DNA of 64,000 nt from Geomonas subterranea (GCF_019063845.1 NZ_CP077683.1:1798001-1862000), one strand, 5' to 3'; positions 17,810 through 25,988 are shown, numbered from the stretch's first letter. Translations and numbers: made by a program. Notes: a model not told the origin generated them from the sequence alone.

Positions 17810-18040
17810 TCAGTATCTGTTGCTAATGTGCCTGTAGACTAACGATCTAACGCCTCCAGGTTTCATACCGCAACGGTCTGCCACATCTGCAACGGGCCTC
17901 CCATGTTGGACTAGCTCAAAGACCTCCTGTTTCTTGGCAGAGGGTATTTTCTAATTCGGGTACAAGCCGAGGTGTAACGTATGATCGTGTTTCGCCTGAC
18001 CTGTAATCCTCCTGTTGATCACGTCATAGGTCTTGCACAT
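17810..18040 (-). pseudogene. Hybrid remnant: ArdC-type 5' end joined to HNH endonuclease 3' end
   Basis: The first 12 codons (MCKTYDVINRRI) match the ArdC-type protein at 13329-14222 (MCKVYDVINSRI). After about 10 further codons the frame becomes HNH-like: LGLYPN, stop, KIPSAKKQEVFELVQHG, then VADVADRCGMKPGGVRSL. This matches the C-terminus of the HNH protein at 24185-24700 (HGLYPQRKIHPSKRKEVYDL, DVAAKYGLKTGGVYAL). A TAG replaces the Gln codon at the shared position. It is therefore a deletion fusion of two genes that has since decayed. Confidence 0.8.
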
Positions 18041-18113
18041 GGTGTTACTCCTCCTAGAGGCTTACCGTTAGCGTCTGACTTCTTCGATTGGTCTGATCTG
18101 GTAGCCTACGAGC

Positions 18114-18149
18114 AAAAAAAAAGAGCATGCCCATATCGGACATGCTCTT
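18114..18149 (-). terminator. Intrinsic terminator after the RCC1 lipoprotein gene
   Basis: A 9-bp stem AAGAGCATG/CATGCTCTT with an 11-base loop, followed on the minus strand by eight or nine T residues. Confidence 0.85.
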
Positions 18150-18171
18150 GATAAAAGTTTGAAGATACAGA

Positions 18172-19371
18172 TTATGGGAAGTTTTGGATCAACTGGGGTG
18201 TAGCATAAAATTCTGTAACAGGACTGTAATTGCCTATCTGGCCAGAGCTTGAACGCCCCCAACCATATATTGTGCCATCAGAAAGTAGTGCAACGGCGTG
18301 GTTGAATCCGGCCTCTATCTCGACTACGTTGTGTATCACGCTAATTGGAACAGGGAGCAATACATCACTGCCAAAAGAACTGTTCCCTGTTTCTCCAAAG
18401 CGATCTTCTCCCCAAGCAAAAGCTGACCCGATACCTGCATCGCGCTTCATTGCGTAAGTCATGGCCTCCTTAGAGGAGATAGAATCGATACCTGCAAGAG
18501 ACGTGACCTGTAGAGGGTAAGGTTGATTCAGATCTCCAGAAACGCCAAGTTGAGTACCATACCCCCAACTCCAAACAGTGCCGTCACTTTTAATCGCATA
18601 TGAGGAGCTATCCCCAGCAGCGATTTTTGAGACACTTGCTAATCCAATAACTTTAACAGGCGTATTGGATAATGATAATGACATTCCAGATTGACCAGTC
18701 CCAAGCTGACCACTGCCATTATCACCCCAACTCCAAACAGTGCCGTCCTTTTTTAGTACCAAGACATGGTTTCTGCCAGCAGCGACAGTAATTACATTGC
18801 TAAGGTTATACATGCTAGCTGCAGTATTCCCATATCCGTATCCCCAAAGCCATACCGTACCATCGTTTTTTAAAGCAATGGAGTAATTGAAATTAGACGC
18901 AATTTGAACGATATTAGATAAACCAGCCACATGGACAGGAGTCAGTCGGCTTGTAGTTGTTCCATCTCCTAGTTGTCCATATGTGTTATCTCCCCAGGCC
19001 CATACAGTACCGTCCGATTTTAACGCTAGACTATGCCGTGATCCACCAGCAACTGAAACTATATTGCTGAGACCTATAACTTTGCTTCGATTAGTAGAAG
19101 TTATTATGGTCCCATCACCTCTTTGGCCATACGTGTTGCTACCAAGACTCGAAACGGTCGAATCTGTAGCAACAGCTAATGTGTGATCATACCCACATGC
19201 AATCTTTGCCGATATCAGAGTAGCAACGGTTGATGAATTTGTGCCTTCATTAGTCGAAGGGAGTGAACTGCCGCCCGATGAATTAGTGCCGGTGCTACTA
19301 CCATTAACACCGCCCCCACCACCGCATCCAATGAGTAACATTAAAACCAGCACAACAAAAAAATTCTTCAC
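18172..19371 (-). CDS. RCC1-repeat lipoprotein
   Basis: A 399-residue lipoprotein. The N-terminus VKNFFVVLVLMLLIGCGGGG is a lipoprotein signal with a LIGC lipobox, followed by a Gly/Ser linker. The rest is a tandem array of about 50-residue RCC1-like blades with the recurring unit SDGTVWAWGDNTYGQLGDGT and IVSVAGGSRHSLALKS, six to seven copies, predicted to close into a beta-propeller. RCC1-fold proteins bind other proteins; the partner is unknown. AAGGAGG before the GTG at 19371 decides the start. It follows the small membrane gene at 19395 in one operon and ends at a strong terminator. Confidence 0.88.
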   Translation of the reverse strand: MKNFFVVLVLMLLIGCGGGGGVNGSSTGTNSSGGSSLPSTNEGTNSSTVATLISAKIACGYDHTLAVATDSTVSSLGSNTYGQRGDGTIITSTNRSKVIGLSNIVSVAGGSRHSLALKSDGTVWAWGDNTYGQLGDGTTTSRLTPVHVAGLSNIVQIASNFNYSIALKNDGTVWLWGYGYGNTAASMYNLSNVITVAAGRNHVLVLKKDGTVWSWGDNGSGQLGTGQSGMSLSLSNTPVKVIGLASVSKIAAGDSSSYAIKSDGTVWSWGYGTQLGVSGDLNQPYPLQVTSLAGIDSISSKEAMTYAMKRDAGIGSAFAWGEDRFGETGNSSFGSDVLLPVPISVIHNVVEIEAGFNHAVALLSDGTIYGWGRSSSGQIGNYSPVTEFYATPQLIQNFP

Positions 19372-19394
19372 CCTTGACCTCCTTAAACGGTTGA

Positions 19395-19556
19395 TTACAA
19401 TCTGCCCTTTGACTTGTAAAGCGAATAGCCAATTCCAAACACAACAGCAATCGGTATCGGTCCAAGAAATGGAATACTCGCAATCGACATAACCGTAGCC
19501 ACTAAAGCAATCAGGCACCCAATCCCCTCAAAGATGCTTTCACTTTCCCGACTCAT
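19395..19556 (-). CDS. Tiny membrane protein
   Basis: A 53-residue protein with two closely spaced hydrophobic segments (IGCLIALVATVMSIASIPFL and IPIAVVFGIGYSLY) and a basic tail (KSKGRL), likely an inner-membrane hairpin. The start at 19556 follows a G-rich ribosome-binding site. It lies 23 bases upstream of the RCC1 lipoprotein start and is presumably co-transcribed. No family recognised. Confidence 0.6.
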   Translation of the reverse strand: MSRESESIFEGIGCLIALVATVMSIASIPFLGPIPIAVVFGIGYSLYKSKGRL

Positions 19557-19642
19557 ATTACCCCCCCCAGCACCACCCACAAGATGTCCCTACACAATCA
19601 CCTAAACGTCATATTATGTACCATATAGGACATGCAAAGTCC

Positions 19643-19670
19643 ATGTAATGTTAATATAAGGTCATTACAT
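19643..19670. promoter_or_regulatory. Probable operator: ATGTAATG-12-CATTACAT
   Basis: A perfect 8-bp inverted repeat with a 12-base spacer in the divergent region between the membrane/RCC1 operon and the XRE gene. Further TxACAT-like half sites lie at 19674-19690. XRE proteins usually bind such repeats in divergent promoters. Confidence 0.6.
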
Positions 19671-19730
19671 CGGGTTACATTATGGGCCATATCTACTGAT
19701 ACTCCACCTCACCACCTAGAGGAGGGGTAT

Positions 19731-20051
19731 ATGCAGACAGCCAAACAGTTACTGGGGATGAGAGTAAGAGAGGTACGGAAGTTGAGGGGATTGTCTCAAG
19801 AGAAGTTAGCTGAGAAGGTAGGGGTAGATCCTAAGCAGATCAGCAGGATCGAGGGCGGTAAAAGTGCTCCGTCCTTGGATACCCTGGAGGCCATAGCAAA
19901 GCACCTCCAGGTAGAGATGAAGGACCTATTTGACTTCCAGCACCTGTTATCGGAAGAGAGAGTAGAGGATCAGGTGTTGAGGTTGTTGGGAATGATGGAT
20001 GTTGAGAGGAGGAAGTTGGCTCTCCGTGTGCTGACAGCTATATCGACTTAA
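19731..20051 (+). CDS. XRE-family transcriptional regulator
   Basis: A 106-residue Cro/CI-type regulator. The helix-turn-helix covers residues 10-65 (LRGLSQEKLAEKVGVDPKQISRIE), followed by APSLDTLEAIAKHLQVEMKDLFDF and a C-terminal helix. GAGGAGG precedes the ATG at 19731; the frame extends upstream without a site. It is divergent from the RCC1 operon and likely controls itself and that operon through the repeat at 19643-19670. It is clearly related to the XRE protein of island 2 (39376-39714): KELLGMRIREVR and SPSLETMEAIANAL there match here. Confidence 0.9.
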   Translation: MQTAKQLLGMRVREVRKLRGLSQEKLAEKVGVDPKQISRIEGGKSAPSLDTLEAIAKHLQVEMKDLFDFQHLLSEERVEDQVLRLLGMMDVERRKLALRVLTAIST

Positions 20052-20139
20052 CTGAGGTCATGCCATGTTGCCTTTGACCGCCCAACTCGCCCACAACCCA
20101 AGCCAACATTAATCTGTAATATATAAGAGCAACAACCGC

Positions 20140-21405
20140 TCACAACCTAAACCCAAGCTTAACTATTTTCTCATCTTTCGTCTTGTTCAGCATTGCTCGG
20201 AGGGTCATTAAATATCGAGGGTCAGTAAATTCAAAACTTGCCCCCTTTGAGCACCGTTTAATTATTGAGTTTGGCTTTGATGCGAGAGCTGAAAGAATGG
20301 TATTTATACCTAGTTTGACTCCGGTGGTTGATATTGGAAACTCCTTCTTCATGCGATCGCTAATTTGACGAGCTGTGAAATAATGGACTTGTATTTTACC
20401 TAAAGTATAAAGAACTTGATTTCTGCGTCCTATCTCTGTTTCTCTCTCATTCATGAGACCATCTACCGTAGAATAAGCCTCCCTCAACCCCAAACTTAAC
20501 CAATTCAAGTCTGCATCTTTCAAAGCTTCAACAGTTGGGGTCCACTTATTATCTTCTAACTTGTAGGCTAGACACTCACAATACTCGTGAAGCCTCTGCG
20601 GTATTCCCAATGTCACATTATAGATATGACCTTTCCATACTTCGAGTACCGTATTAGGGATACTGACTCCTAAAAGGTGAATGAACCCAGTTTCCACAAA
20701 CGCATTCACTTGAGAGCCAACAAAACTGGACACCTCTGATATCTCTTGTATTCTATTGGCGACAGTAGGCAGATTTTTTACCTTAGAAAAATAATCCAAG
20801 ATACAAGATGGCACTCCTACGATCAGCAAATTTATCCTGAACTTTGAATATCTTGAATCGTCACAGAGAATTACGATATTAGCCAGTTCGTCCATCAACA
20901 CATCATTGTTTACTATAGTTTCGAGGTTATCCAAAACAAGAACGCATTCAGCAGAGGCACCCCCACTTTTTCTTAGTTGTTGAAAAGCGGTCAGTAAAGG
21001 ATCTTCCGTTGTGATATTATATTTTCGTTTACTCTTAAGTCCTCCATTAGCAACGACCATCGAAGCATTTGCAGAAATTTCCTCTTCCATACTTTCCAGG
21101 TTTTGTGTCCCGCAAGGCACAACAGAACGATATATTTCGTCAGTTAACGTTCCCATTCTTGTGGCATTAGCGCAATTAGCAACAATATATGTTGCATTTA
21201 GGTCGGCCAAAACCTTTTTATACAGCCATGACTTCCCGGTTCCACTATTGCCATAAATTAATGTATGCAGCGAACCTTGTATTGATCGTGCAAGTTCTTT
21301 TTCTAGGTTTGGTCTTGCAATATAAATACTAGTGTTTACATCGGCTCTACGGGGCGTGAAAACTTCATTTATCTTGAACTTCTTGAAAGCAGTCAAGTTA
21401 CGCAA
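20140..21405 (-). CDS. Stand-alone AAA-type ATPase with probable C-terminal winged helix
   Basis: A 421-residue cytoplasmic ATPase. Walker A is GNSGTGKSW near residue 53; Walker B is VLVLDNLE near 158; sensor-like IVGVPSC is near 200. The region after 330 (TARQISDRMKKEFPISTTGV) and the final TDPRYLMTLRAML look like a winged-helix end. The layout resembles ORC/Cdc6-like or STAND-type ATPases; similar ATPases occur in mobile elements and some defence loci, but no effector domain or partner is recognised. The TTG start has AGGAG six bases upstream. An 18-bp palindrome lies 90 bases upstream. It converges with the XRE gene. Confidence 0.75.
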   Translation of the reverse strand: MRNLTAFKKFKINEVFTPRRADVNTSIYIARPNLEKELARSIQGSLHTLIYGNSGTGKSWLYKKVLADLNATYIVANCANATRMGTLTDEIYRSVVPCGTQNLESMEEEISANASMVVANGGLKSKRKYNITTEDPLLTAFQQLRKSGGASAECVLVLDNLETIVNNDVLMDELANIVILCDDSRYSKFRINLLIVGVPSCILDYFSKVKNLPTVANRIQEISEVSSFVGSQVNAFVETGFIHLLGVSIPNTVLEVWKGHIYNVTLGIPQRLHEYCECLAYKLEDNKWTPTVEALKDADLNWLSLGLREAYSTVDGLMNERETEIGRRNQVLYTLGKIQVHYFTARQISDRMKKEFPISTTGVKLGINTILSALASKPNSIIKRCSKGASFEFTDPRYLMTLRAMLNKTKDEKIVKLGFRL

Positions 21406-21493
21406 AGTAGTCTCCTGACCATCTAAGATTAGCTTGTAAATTCAAAACCCAACAAGCTGTTGGCCACCCTTTATAGCACACCTCTCGTTCGCA

Positions 21494-21511
21494 TGAAAGC
21501 GCTTTCATGGC
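21494..21511. promoter_or_regulatory. Perfect 18-bp palindrome, probable operator
   Basis: CATGAAAGCGCTTTCATG is fully self-complementary and lies in the divergent region between the ATPase (start 21405, minus) and the ParB-like gene (start 21625, plus). It is placed to bind a dimeric regulator of one or both genes. Confidence 0.65.
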
Positions 21512-21624
21512 AAGTACTATAATTAGACATCCAGTCCAAGTGCCACACTTACTGCTATTGATTTTATTTTTTAAATCGGATATGTTTTTAGCATATTTCC
21601 AATAAAAAATGGTGGGGGGGAGCC

Positions 21625-22401
21625 ATGACTGCGGAGACCAAATCTACTACCTACAGGAAAGGTAAGATCCACGACATCAGTCTAGATCTGCTGCACAGAG
21701 ACGTTGACCAGCCACGTAAGCACTTTGACGAGTCTGAGCTTGATGCTCTAAAGAAATCCATTGAGGATAAGGGATTACTCTATCCGGTTCTGTTCCGAGT
21801 AGACGAGAACGGTAACAATATACTGGTATCTGGAGAGAGAAGGCTTAGGGCCTTTAGGTCTTTGGGGAAAGAGACCATCCCTGCTATGAGGATAGATAGT
21901 GAACGCTATGATGAGGTTGCGCTGATAGACAACATTCAACGTGTAGACCTCTCACCGGTGGATGAGAGCGAAGCAGTCTTCAACCTCCAATCGAAGTACG
22001 GTCATACTCAAGAGCAAATAGGGAACCTGATAGGCAAGGCACAGAACACGGTAGCAGATATACTTGGGTTGATGAAGCTGTCACCTGAGATACGTGAGGA
22101 TGCTAGACATAGGACGGAGCTTAGTAGGGTTGCATTGCTGAAGGTTGCAAGGATCAAGAGACCTACAGTCCAGAGGAAGGCTTATGATGCTCTTGTTGCT
22201 TCTCTGGGTATCCCTAAAAAAGAGATCAAGAGACCTCGGCTTAGTGTCACTAAGAAGGCTATTACCTCTACCAACAACACCCTCAAGTGCATCAAAAGCA
22301 TAGACATTGAAGCTCTTGGTGACGACAGGGATGTAGTGGTATCAAAGCTACAAGAATTGTTGCAAGAGATTCAAAATAAGCTTGGTAGCATAGGAGGTTA
22401 G
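21625..22401 (+). CDS. ParB-like nuclease/partition domain protein
   Basis: A 258-residue ParB/Srx-fold protein. Residues 15-105 form the ParB N-terminal domain with DVDQPRKHFDE and the CTP-binding-type box SGERRLRAF, plus NIQRVDLSPVDESEA. Residues 110-175 hold the helix-turn-helix (HTQEQIGNLIGKAQNTVADI). The C-terminal part has a basic linker and a coiled-coil end. No ParA is present, so classical partition is unlikely unless ParA acts in trans; solitary ParB-like proteins on islands often regulate transcription or DNA maintenance. A G-rich ribosome-binding site precedes the ATG. Confidence 0.88.
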   Translation: MTAETKSTTYRKGKIHDISLDLLHRDVDQPRKHFDESELDALKKSIEDKGLLYPVLFRVDENGNNILVSGERRLRAFRSLGKETIPAMRIDSERYDEVALIDNIQRVDLSPVDESEAVFNLQSKYGHTQEQIGNLIGKAQNTVADILGLMKLSPEIREDARHRTELSRVALLKVARIKRPTVQRKAYDALVASLGIPKKEIKRPRLSVTKKAITSTNNTLKCIKSIDIEALGDDRDVVVSKLQELLQEIQNKLGSIGG

Positions 22402-22440
22402 GTTATATCGGTGCACCGATACTCTTAGTCGATGGGATAC

Positions 22441-22475
22441 AAGAAAAGCCCTATCATGCGGTTGGTGATAGGGCT
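22441..22475 (-). terminator. Convergent terminator between the ParB-like and MarC genes
   Basis: A 10-bp stem AGCCCTATCA/TGATAGGGCT; the minus strand continues with TTTTCTT, so it mainly serves the MarC gene, but it could also end the ParB-like transcript. Confidence 0.65.
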
Positions 22476-22503
22476 TCCTACTTACTTATATTAGTGGCAT
22501 TAG

Positions 22504-23148
22504 CTAGCCTAACAAATTGGGAAAAGTTGTTGATAAGCCTGTAAGAATAAATTGGACTCCGAGTGCCAGTGTAATAAGACCGAATATTTTAGTTAGGACA
22601 TCAAGGCCAGTAGACCTTAGCACTCTAGCTATAATAGGTGCTTTCAAGAAAGATATCCAGATCACTGCCGTTACTATTGCTATCGCTATTAGAATCAACA
22701 GGTGTGTATTGATATCGCGTGTACCCGTTGAGGAAAATAGAATAATGGTAGACATGGTTCCTGGTCCCGTTGTTAGTGGTATCCCGATTGGAATAATGGC
22801 AGTTGAAATAACATTTGATAAACTGGTGTTCTCTACTGGAGACTCGGAGCTAACTGGATTAACACTCATCATAGAGAAACCGGTTCTAAGAAGCAGTAGC
22901 CCACCTGCTATTCGGAATGCAGGGATTCCAATCTCAAAGAAGTTTAGGACCGCTACACCTGTAAAGAGCGAGACCACCATAGTAACAAATGATGTCAAAG
23001 TGGCTATATTACATACTTTCAAGTGCTGTTTAGGTGTCAAACCTCTCGTAAGAGCAAGAAAAAGAGGAATTGCTGCCACGTTATTTGCAGTTGCAAATAG
23101 AGCAAGTACATAGTGTTGCAGAGACATCCCAATAATATTTCTGGTCAT
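22504..23148 (-). CDS. MarC-family integral membrane protein
   Basis: A 214-residue polytopic inner-membrane protein with about six hydrophobic segments. The family signature lies near residues 115-135 (IIPIGIPLTTGPGTMSTII). MarC proteins have the size of small transporters, but their substrate is unproven; the old link to antibiotic resistance has not held up. The first ATG has a weak ribosome-binding site; a second Met seven codons on (MSLQHYVLALF) is an alternative start. It is unusual cargo for an island of regulatory and DNA-handling genes. Confidence 0.88.
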   Translation of the reverse strand: MTRNIIGMSLQHYVLALFATANNVAAIPLFLALTRGLTPKQHLKVCNIATLTSFVTMVVSLFTGVAVLNFFEIGIPAFRIAGGLLLLRTGFSMMSVNPVSSESPVENTSLSNVISTAIIPIGIPLTTGPGTMSTIILFSSTGTRDINTHLLILIAIAIVTAVIWISFLKAPIIARVLRSTGLDVLTKIFGLITLALGVQFILTGLSTTFPNLLG

Positions 23149-23181
23149 ATTTTAGGTTTATCCATTAATTTATAGTGTCGC

Positions 23182-23379
23182 CTACACACTCTGGATATAC
23201 TTCTTCCCCTGTAGGTGCATCAACCACCTATCAGCAACTCTACCTCTATTCCTAGTAGAGATAGTCAACTTGCCTCCTGGTTCATAAGAGATATCAGTCT
23301 TAACACATCTACCAGATACACAGTCAGCTTCAACACGCCCTCTGGGCCATGTTTTTTTAATCTGGACAGTAGTTGCCAT
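23182..23379 (-). CDS. Short paralogue of the C-terminal module of 16670-17140
   Basis: A 65-residue basic protein (MATTVQIKKTWPRGRVEADC...). From VSGRCVKTDI to the end it matches the C-terminus of the protein at 16670-17140, including TISTRNRGR and HLQGKK. It lacks the acidic N-terminal part, so the module can stand alone. AAAAGGACAAAT precedes the ATG at 23379. It belongs to the second copy of the duplicated segment. Function unknown; basic composition would suit nucleic-acid binding. Confidence 0.6.
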   Translation of the reverse strand: MATTVQIKKTWPRGRVEADCVSGRCVKTDISYEPGGKLTISTRNRGRVADRWLMHLQGKKYIQSV

Positions 23380-23457
23380 ATTTGTCCTTTTTTCGTAGTA
23401 TTGCTCTTGACGTTTGCGGTCTCTGTAGCATTTTTTTGTAATTCTCAGCGAGGTTTC

Positions 23458-23700
23458 ATGGATAGACAATACATTGAGCTCTACCGGTACCAGTATTCTA
23501 AGTCCAAGAGAGAGCTAGTACAGGACTGCTTAAAAGCAATGGATTCTATTCCAGGCGTTACAGATATCCAAATCGAAGATGAGTGGGAGTACAAAATCAC
23601 CATCTCATATCTATATAGTGAGCCAAGCTTGAACGTGAGTGATACCGTCTTTCACAGGCATGGCGTCACCAGTACTGTATGTAACTCCATTTTAGGCTAG
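23458..23700 (+). CDS. Small protein of unknown function
   Basis: An 80-residue protein (MDRQYIELYRYQYSKSKREL..., DIQIEDEWEYKITISYLYSE). The start at 23458 has GAGG six bases upstream. It is divergent from the short module gene and sits between that gene and the broken DUF3024 copy, where the first copy of the segment has nothing comparable, so it is a local insertion. No family recognised. Confidence 0.5.
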   Translation: MDRQYIELYRYQYSKSKRELVQDCLKAMDSIPGVTDIQIEDEWEYKITISYLYSEPSLNVSDTVFHRHGVTSTVCNSILG

Positions 23701-23739
23701 CCTTCAGTAGTGCTTAAATGACAATGGTACATTCACATA

Positions 23740-23872
23740 GTCCTGCAATAATTCGAGCGGATAACCTTGTAGCCCATTTTCACTTCACCTCTAACCTCAA
23801 GCGCACCCTCTTGTGGCAGAACGCAGTCAGCAGTTTGTGCGCCCTATGTTGCTCAATTTCAGGTAACGGCAT
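23740..23872 (-). pseudogene. Truncated, frameshifted DUF3024 gene copy
   Basis: The frame starts MPLPEIEQHRAHKLLTAFCH then KRV, matching the intact DUF3024 protein (MPLPDIEQHRADKLLTTFCD then KRV) at 17150-17482. It then shifts frame near GEVKMGYK and loses the rest, including the DPTGxFWG end. Its upstream leader also matches that of the intact gene. Confidence 0.85.
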
Positions 23873-24150
23873 AGCATCCCCGCAGCATCAATATGAATGC
23901 TTCCTTATACCACAAGATATGCGGTCTAGAAAGGGGATTGGTCTGAGGATCAAAACGGGGTCGGCTATTCGACGGAATCGATCTCTCCTATACAACGAGA
24001 GAGGAGTCGCTAACTTTTTAAAATGAATCACCATCTGACCTTCCAAAATAGTGCTACAAGCCGACTTTCTTTGCGACCCTAAGCATGACATATCTGATTA
24101 AAAAACTACCCACTACAAGGCTGATTTGCTCGCCGGGGTTTAATATAAAA

Positions 24151-24181
24151 CAAGAAAAGGCAGGGTTTTACCCCTACCTTT
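24151..24181 (-). terminator. Intrinsic terminator after the HNH gene
   Basis: A 10-bp stem with one G-U pair (AAAGGTAGGG/CCCTGCCTTT) and a short loop, followed by TTC on the minus strand, immediately after the stop codon. Confidence 0.55.
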
Positions 24182-24184
24182 AAT

Positions 24185-24700
24185 CTACGCTGCTTGTCTT
24201 AAATCGTAATTTCTCTTATAGCGATAGTATAACGCATATACTCCACCAGTTTTCAATCCATATTTTGCAGCCACATCCTTTATATGAACTCCAGATTTGA
24301 CAAGATCGTAGACCTCCTTCCTCTTCGATGGATGGATCTTCCGTTGTGGGTAGAGCCCGTGTTCAAACGCATGGGTGTGGTTCTCCATGCTAGTGACCCA
24401 TTCTAAGTTCTCAAGTCTGTTGTCCCGTTTATTGCCGTTTTTATGGTTGACCATGGGCTTGTTCTCAGGGTTCGGAATGAACGCAAGGGCTACGAGTCGG
24501 TGAATGTACCAGAGCTTAGTTTGACCGTCCTTGCACAACACCACACGAAGGTAGCCAGCCTTCATGTTGTCCACCGGATTCATGATGTTCAGTTTTTTAC
24601 TACTCGGACGTGGTAAACTGAAGACTACCCCGTTCTTAGTTATTGCGTATAGCCCCTCGTATCCTGGGACCGGTACTGTTACGCCTGTGATTGATTCCAT
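24185..24700 (-). CDS. HNH endonuclease with NUMOD4 domain
   Basis: A 171-residue free-standing homing-type endonuclease. The N-terminal NUMOD4 motif (VPGYEGLYAITKNGVVFSL) is followed by the HNH core (YIHRLVALAFIPNPENKPMV, NHKNGNKRDNRLENLEWVT) and a C-terminal helix-turn-helix (HIKDVAAKYGLKTGGVYAL) for DNA recognition. Such genes spread by cutting alleles that lack them. GAGGAATTTGCA precedes the ATG. It is intact, unlike its relative fused into the pseudogene at 17810-18040. Confidence 0.9.
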   Translation of the reverse strand: MESITGVTVPVPGYEGLYAITKNGVVFSLPRPSSKKLNIMNPVDNMKAGYLRVVLCKDGQTKLWYIHRLVALAFIPNPENKPMVNHKNGNKRDNRLENLEWVTSMENHTHAFEHGLYPQRKIHPSKRKEVYDLVKSGVHIKDVAAKYGLKTGGVYALYYRYKRNYDLRQAA

Positions 24701-25523
24701 TGCAAATTCCTCGATTAATTAAATTCTAGGTGAACTAGTATTTGTTATTAACCGGGGAATGTTCTTCATACGAAAAAGTCTGTTTTCAATTTTTCGATCA
24801 AACTTTTGCTAGGGGAGTTATTAACAGTAAAGAACGGAAATTTTGATCGTCATCGTTTCTTTGACATAGTGGCTATTTAATATTAAGTCCTCGAAATTAA
24901 GCACCAACGAGGCAAATGTCTTTGACATTTAGGGTGTCGCGGTCTTACATCGTCGCGAGTGAATATAAATGAGATGTACCCCAGATCGCTGGTGTACTAG
25001 TGAGCAATCTACAGGGGAAAAAGGAACCATCGAACAGTTTAGCCATGAGTTTCGGTGTATGCGGTAAATCTAGACCTGGGCGCATCCTCCTTTTTCTAGT
25101 GGGCAGTGTATCTAACACAGCTCCTCTCTGAAGAATTTTCAGCTTCAATTTTTTTTGAGGTTGAGGATCTACAGGGAGGAGTGTATCTACTGTTTGAGGT
25201 CGAACTTTACGTGAAGGGATATGGCTTATAGTAGAGATTGGTTGTTACATCGTGTCCAGATGAAGTTGCGGAGCATGACAGGACGGCTTTTCGGGCCGTC
25301 CTCTGCATTGTAAATTTGCACCCTGGGTTTTAGTGTGATTTAGTCGGCGTTACAGTGTTAAACTGCACTTGAACAAACGTGAATCCTGACATTCGCCATA
25401 GTATTAATTTTGTTCATACCGGACATTCGACAACAATGCAGTTGTTACTTTCCAATTCAGCAAGTTGGACAGTATGCATCCTCTACACCAGAACCGAAAC
25501 TCTACCCCTAGAAGGATATGTGC
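24701..25523. other. Long gene-poor stretch of island 1
   Basis: No supported gene in about 820 bases. A 7-bp GC-rich hairpin GGACGGC/GCCGTCC lies at about 25282-25302 without a proper T run on either strand. The stretch is AT-rich and may be debris of earlier insertions. Confidence 0.4.
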
Positions 25524-25555
25524 ATAATAAAGGCCCCATCACATTAATGGGGCCT
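25524..25555 (-). terminator. Intrinsic terminator after the BRO-N gene
   Basis: A 9-bp stem AGGCCCCAT/ATGGGGCCT with a short loop followed on the minus strand by TTTATT, 20 bases past the stop of the gene ending at 25576. Confidence 0.75.
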
Positions 25556-25575
25556 CTGAGTTTGTCTCTGTTGGA

Positions 25576-25917
25576 TCAACAGAATTGTTTCCTCGTCATA
25601 AGAGATCGAGCTTTCTCCTGGATCTCCCCTGCAACCAGAGGATCAGCCTGCATTATCAACTTATACAAGCCCTCTGCGTTCACCATCAAAACCCGCCGGA
25701 TTGCTGCACCAGTATAGCCAACATAAAACCTGTGCTCGCGGCTTGACAGGGTAAACCGTTCATCCTTAAACGGCTTGTTCACCGCATTGCTGTAGTTACT
25801 GATTCCCAGCAGCCGGCATATATCCTGGGCCATATACCAACTGCGACCGTCAAGTGGACGGTTCCTGATTGTTTGGGCGTTATCATACCCGAATAGAATG
25901 ATGCACAACTTAGTCAT
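25576..25917 (-). CDS. BRO-N domain protein (phage antirepressor type)
   Basis: A 113-residue protein consisting of a BRO N-terminal domain: DGRSWYMAQDICRLLGISN, a Glu-Arg-Phe turn and the conserved VNAEGLYKLIMQADPLVAGEIQEKA. BRO-N domains bind DNA and occur in phage antirepressors and island regulators. Usual antirepressors add a C-terminal domain (KilA-C or ANT), which is absent here. GGAGGTCTTCG precedes the ATG. It is the last gene of a same-strand cluster 27608-25576. Confidence 0.83.
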   Translation of the reverse strand: MTKLCIILFGYDNAQTIRNRPLDGRSWYMAQDICRLLGISNYSNAVNKPFKDERFTLSSREHRFYVGYTGAAIRRVLMVNAEGLYKLIMQADPLVAGEIQEKARSLMTRKQFC

Positions 25918-25988
25918 CGAAGACCTCCCTGAGAAATCAGGGGAGAGTTCCCCCTCCCCTGTTCGTGCTTTAGCTGGTAGGATGATCG

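Noticed and set aside
19621-19700. CRISPR-like repeats
   Set aside because: The repeated words are short inverted half sites of an operator; there are no regular spacers. No CRISPR array or cas gene was seen anywhere in the window.
20140-21405. Known anti-phage ATPase system
   Set aside because: The ATPase has no visible nuclease, protease or other effector domain and no recognised partner, so I do not assign it to a named defence system.
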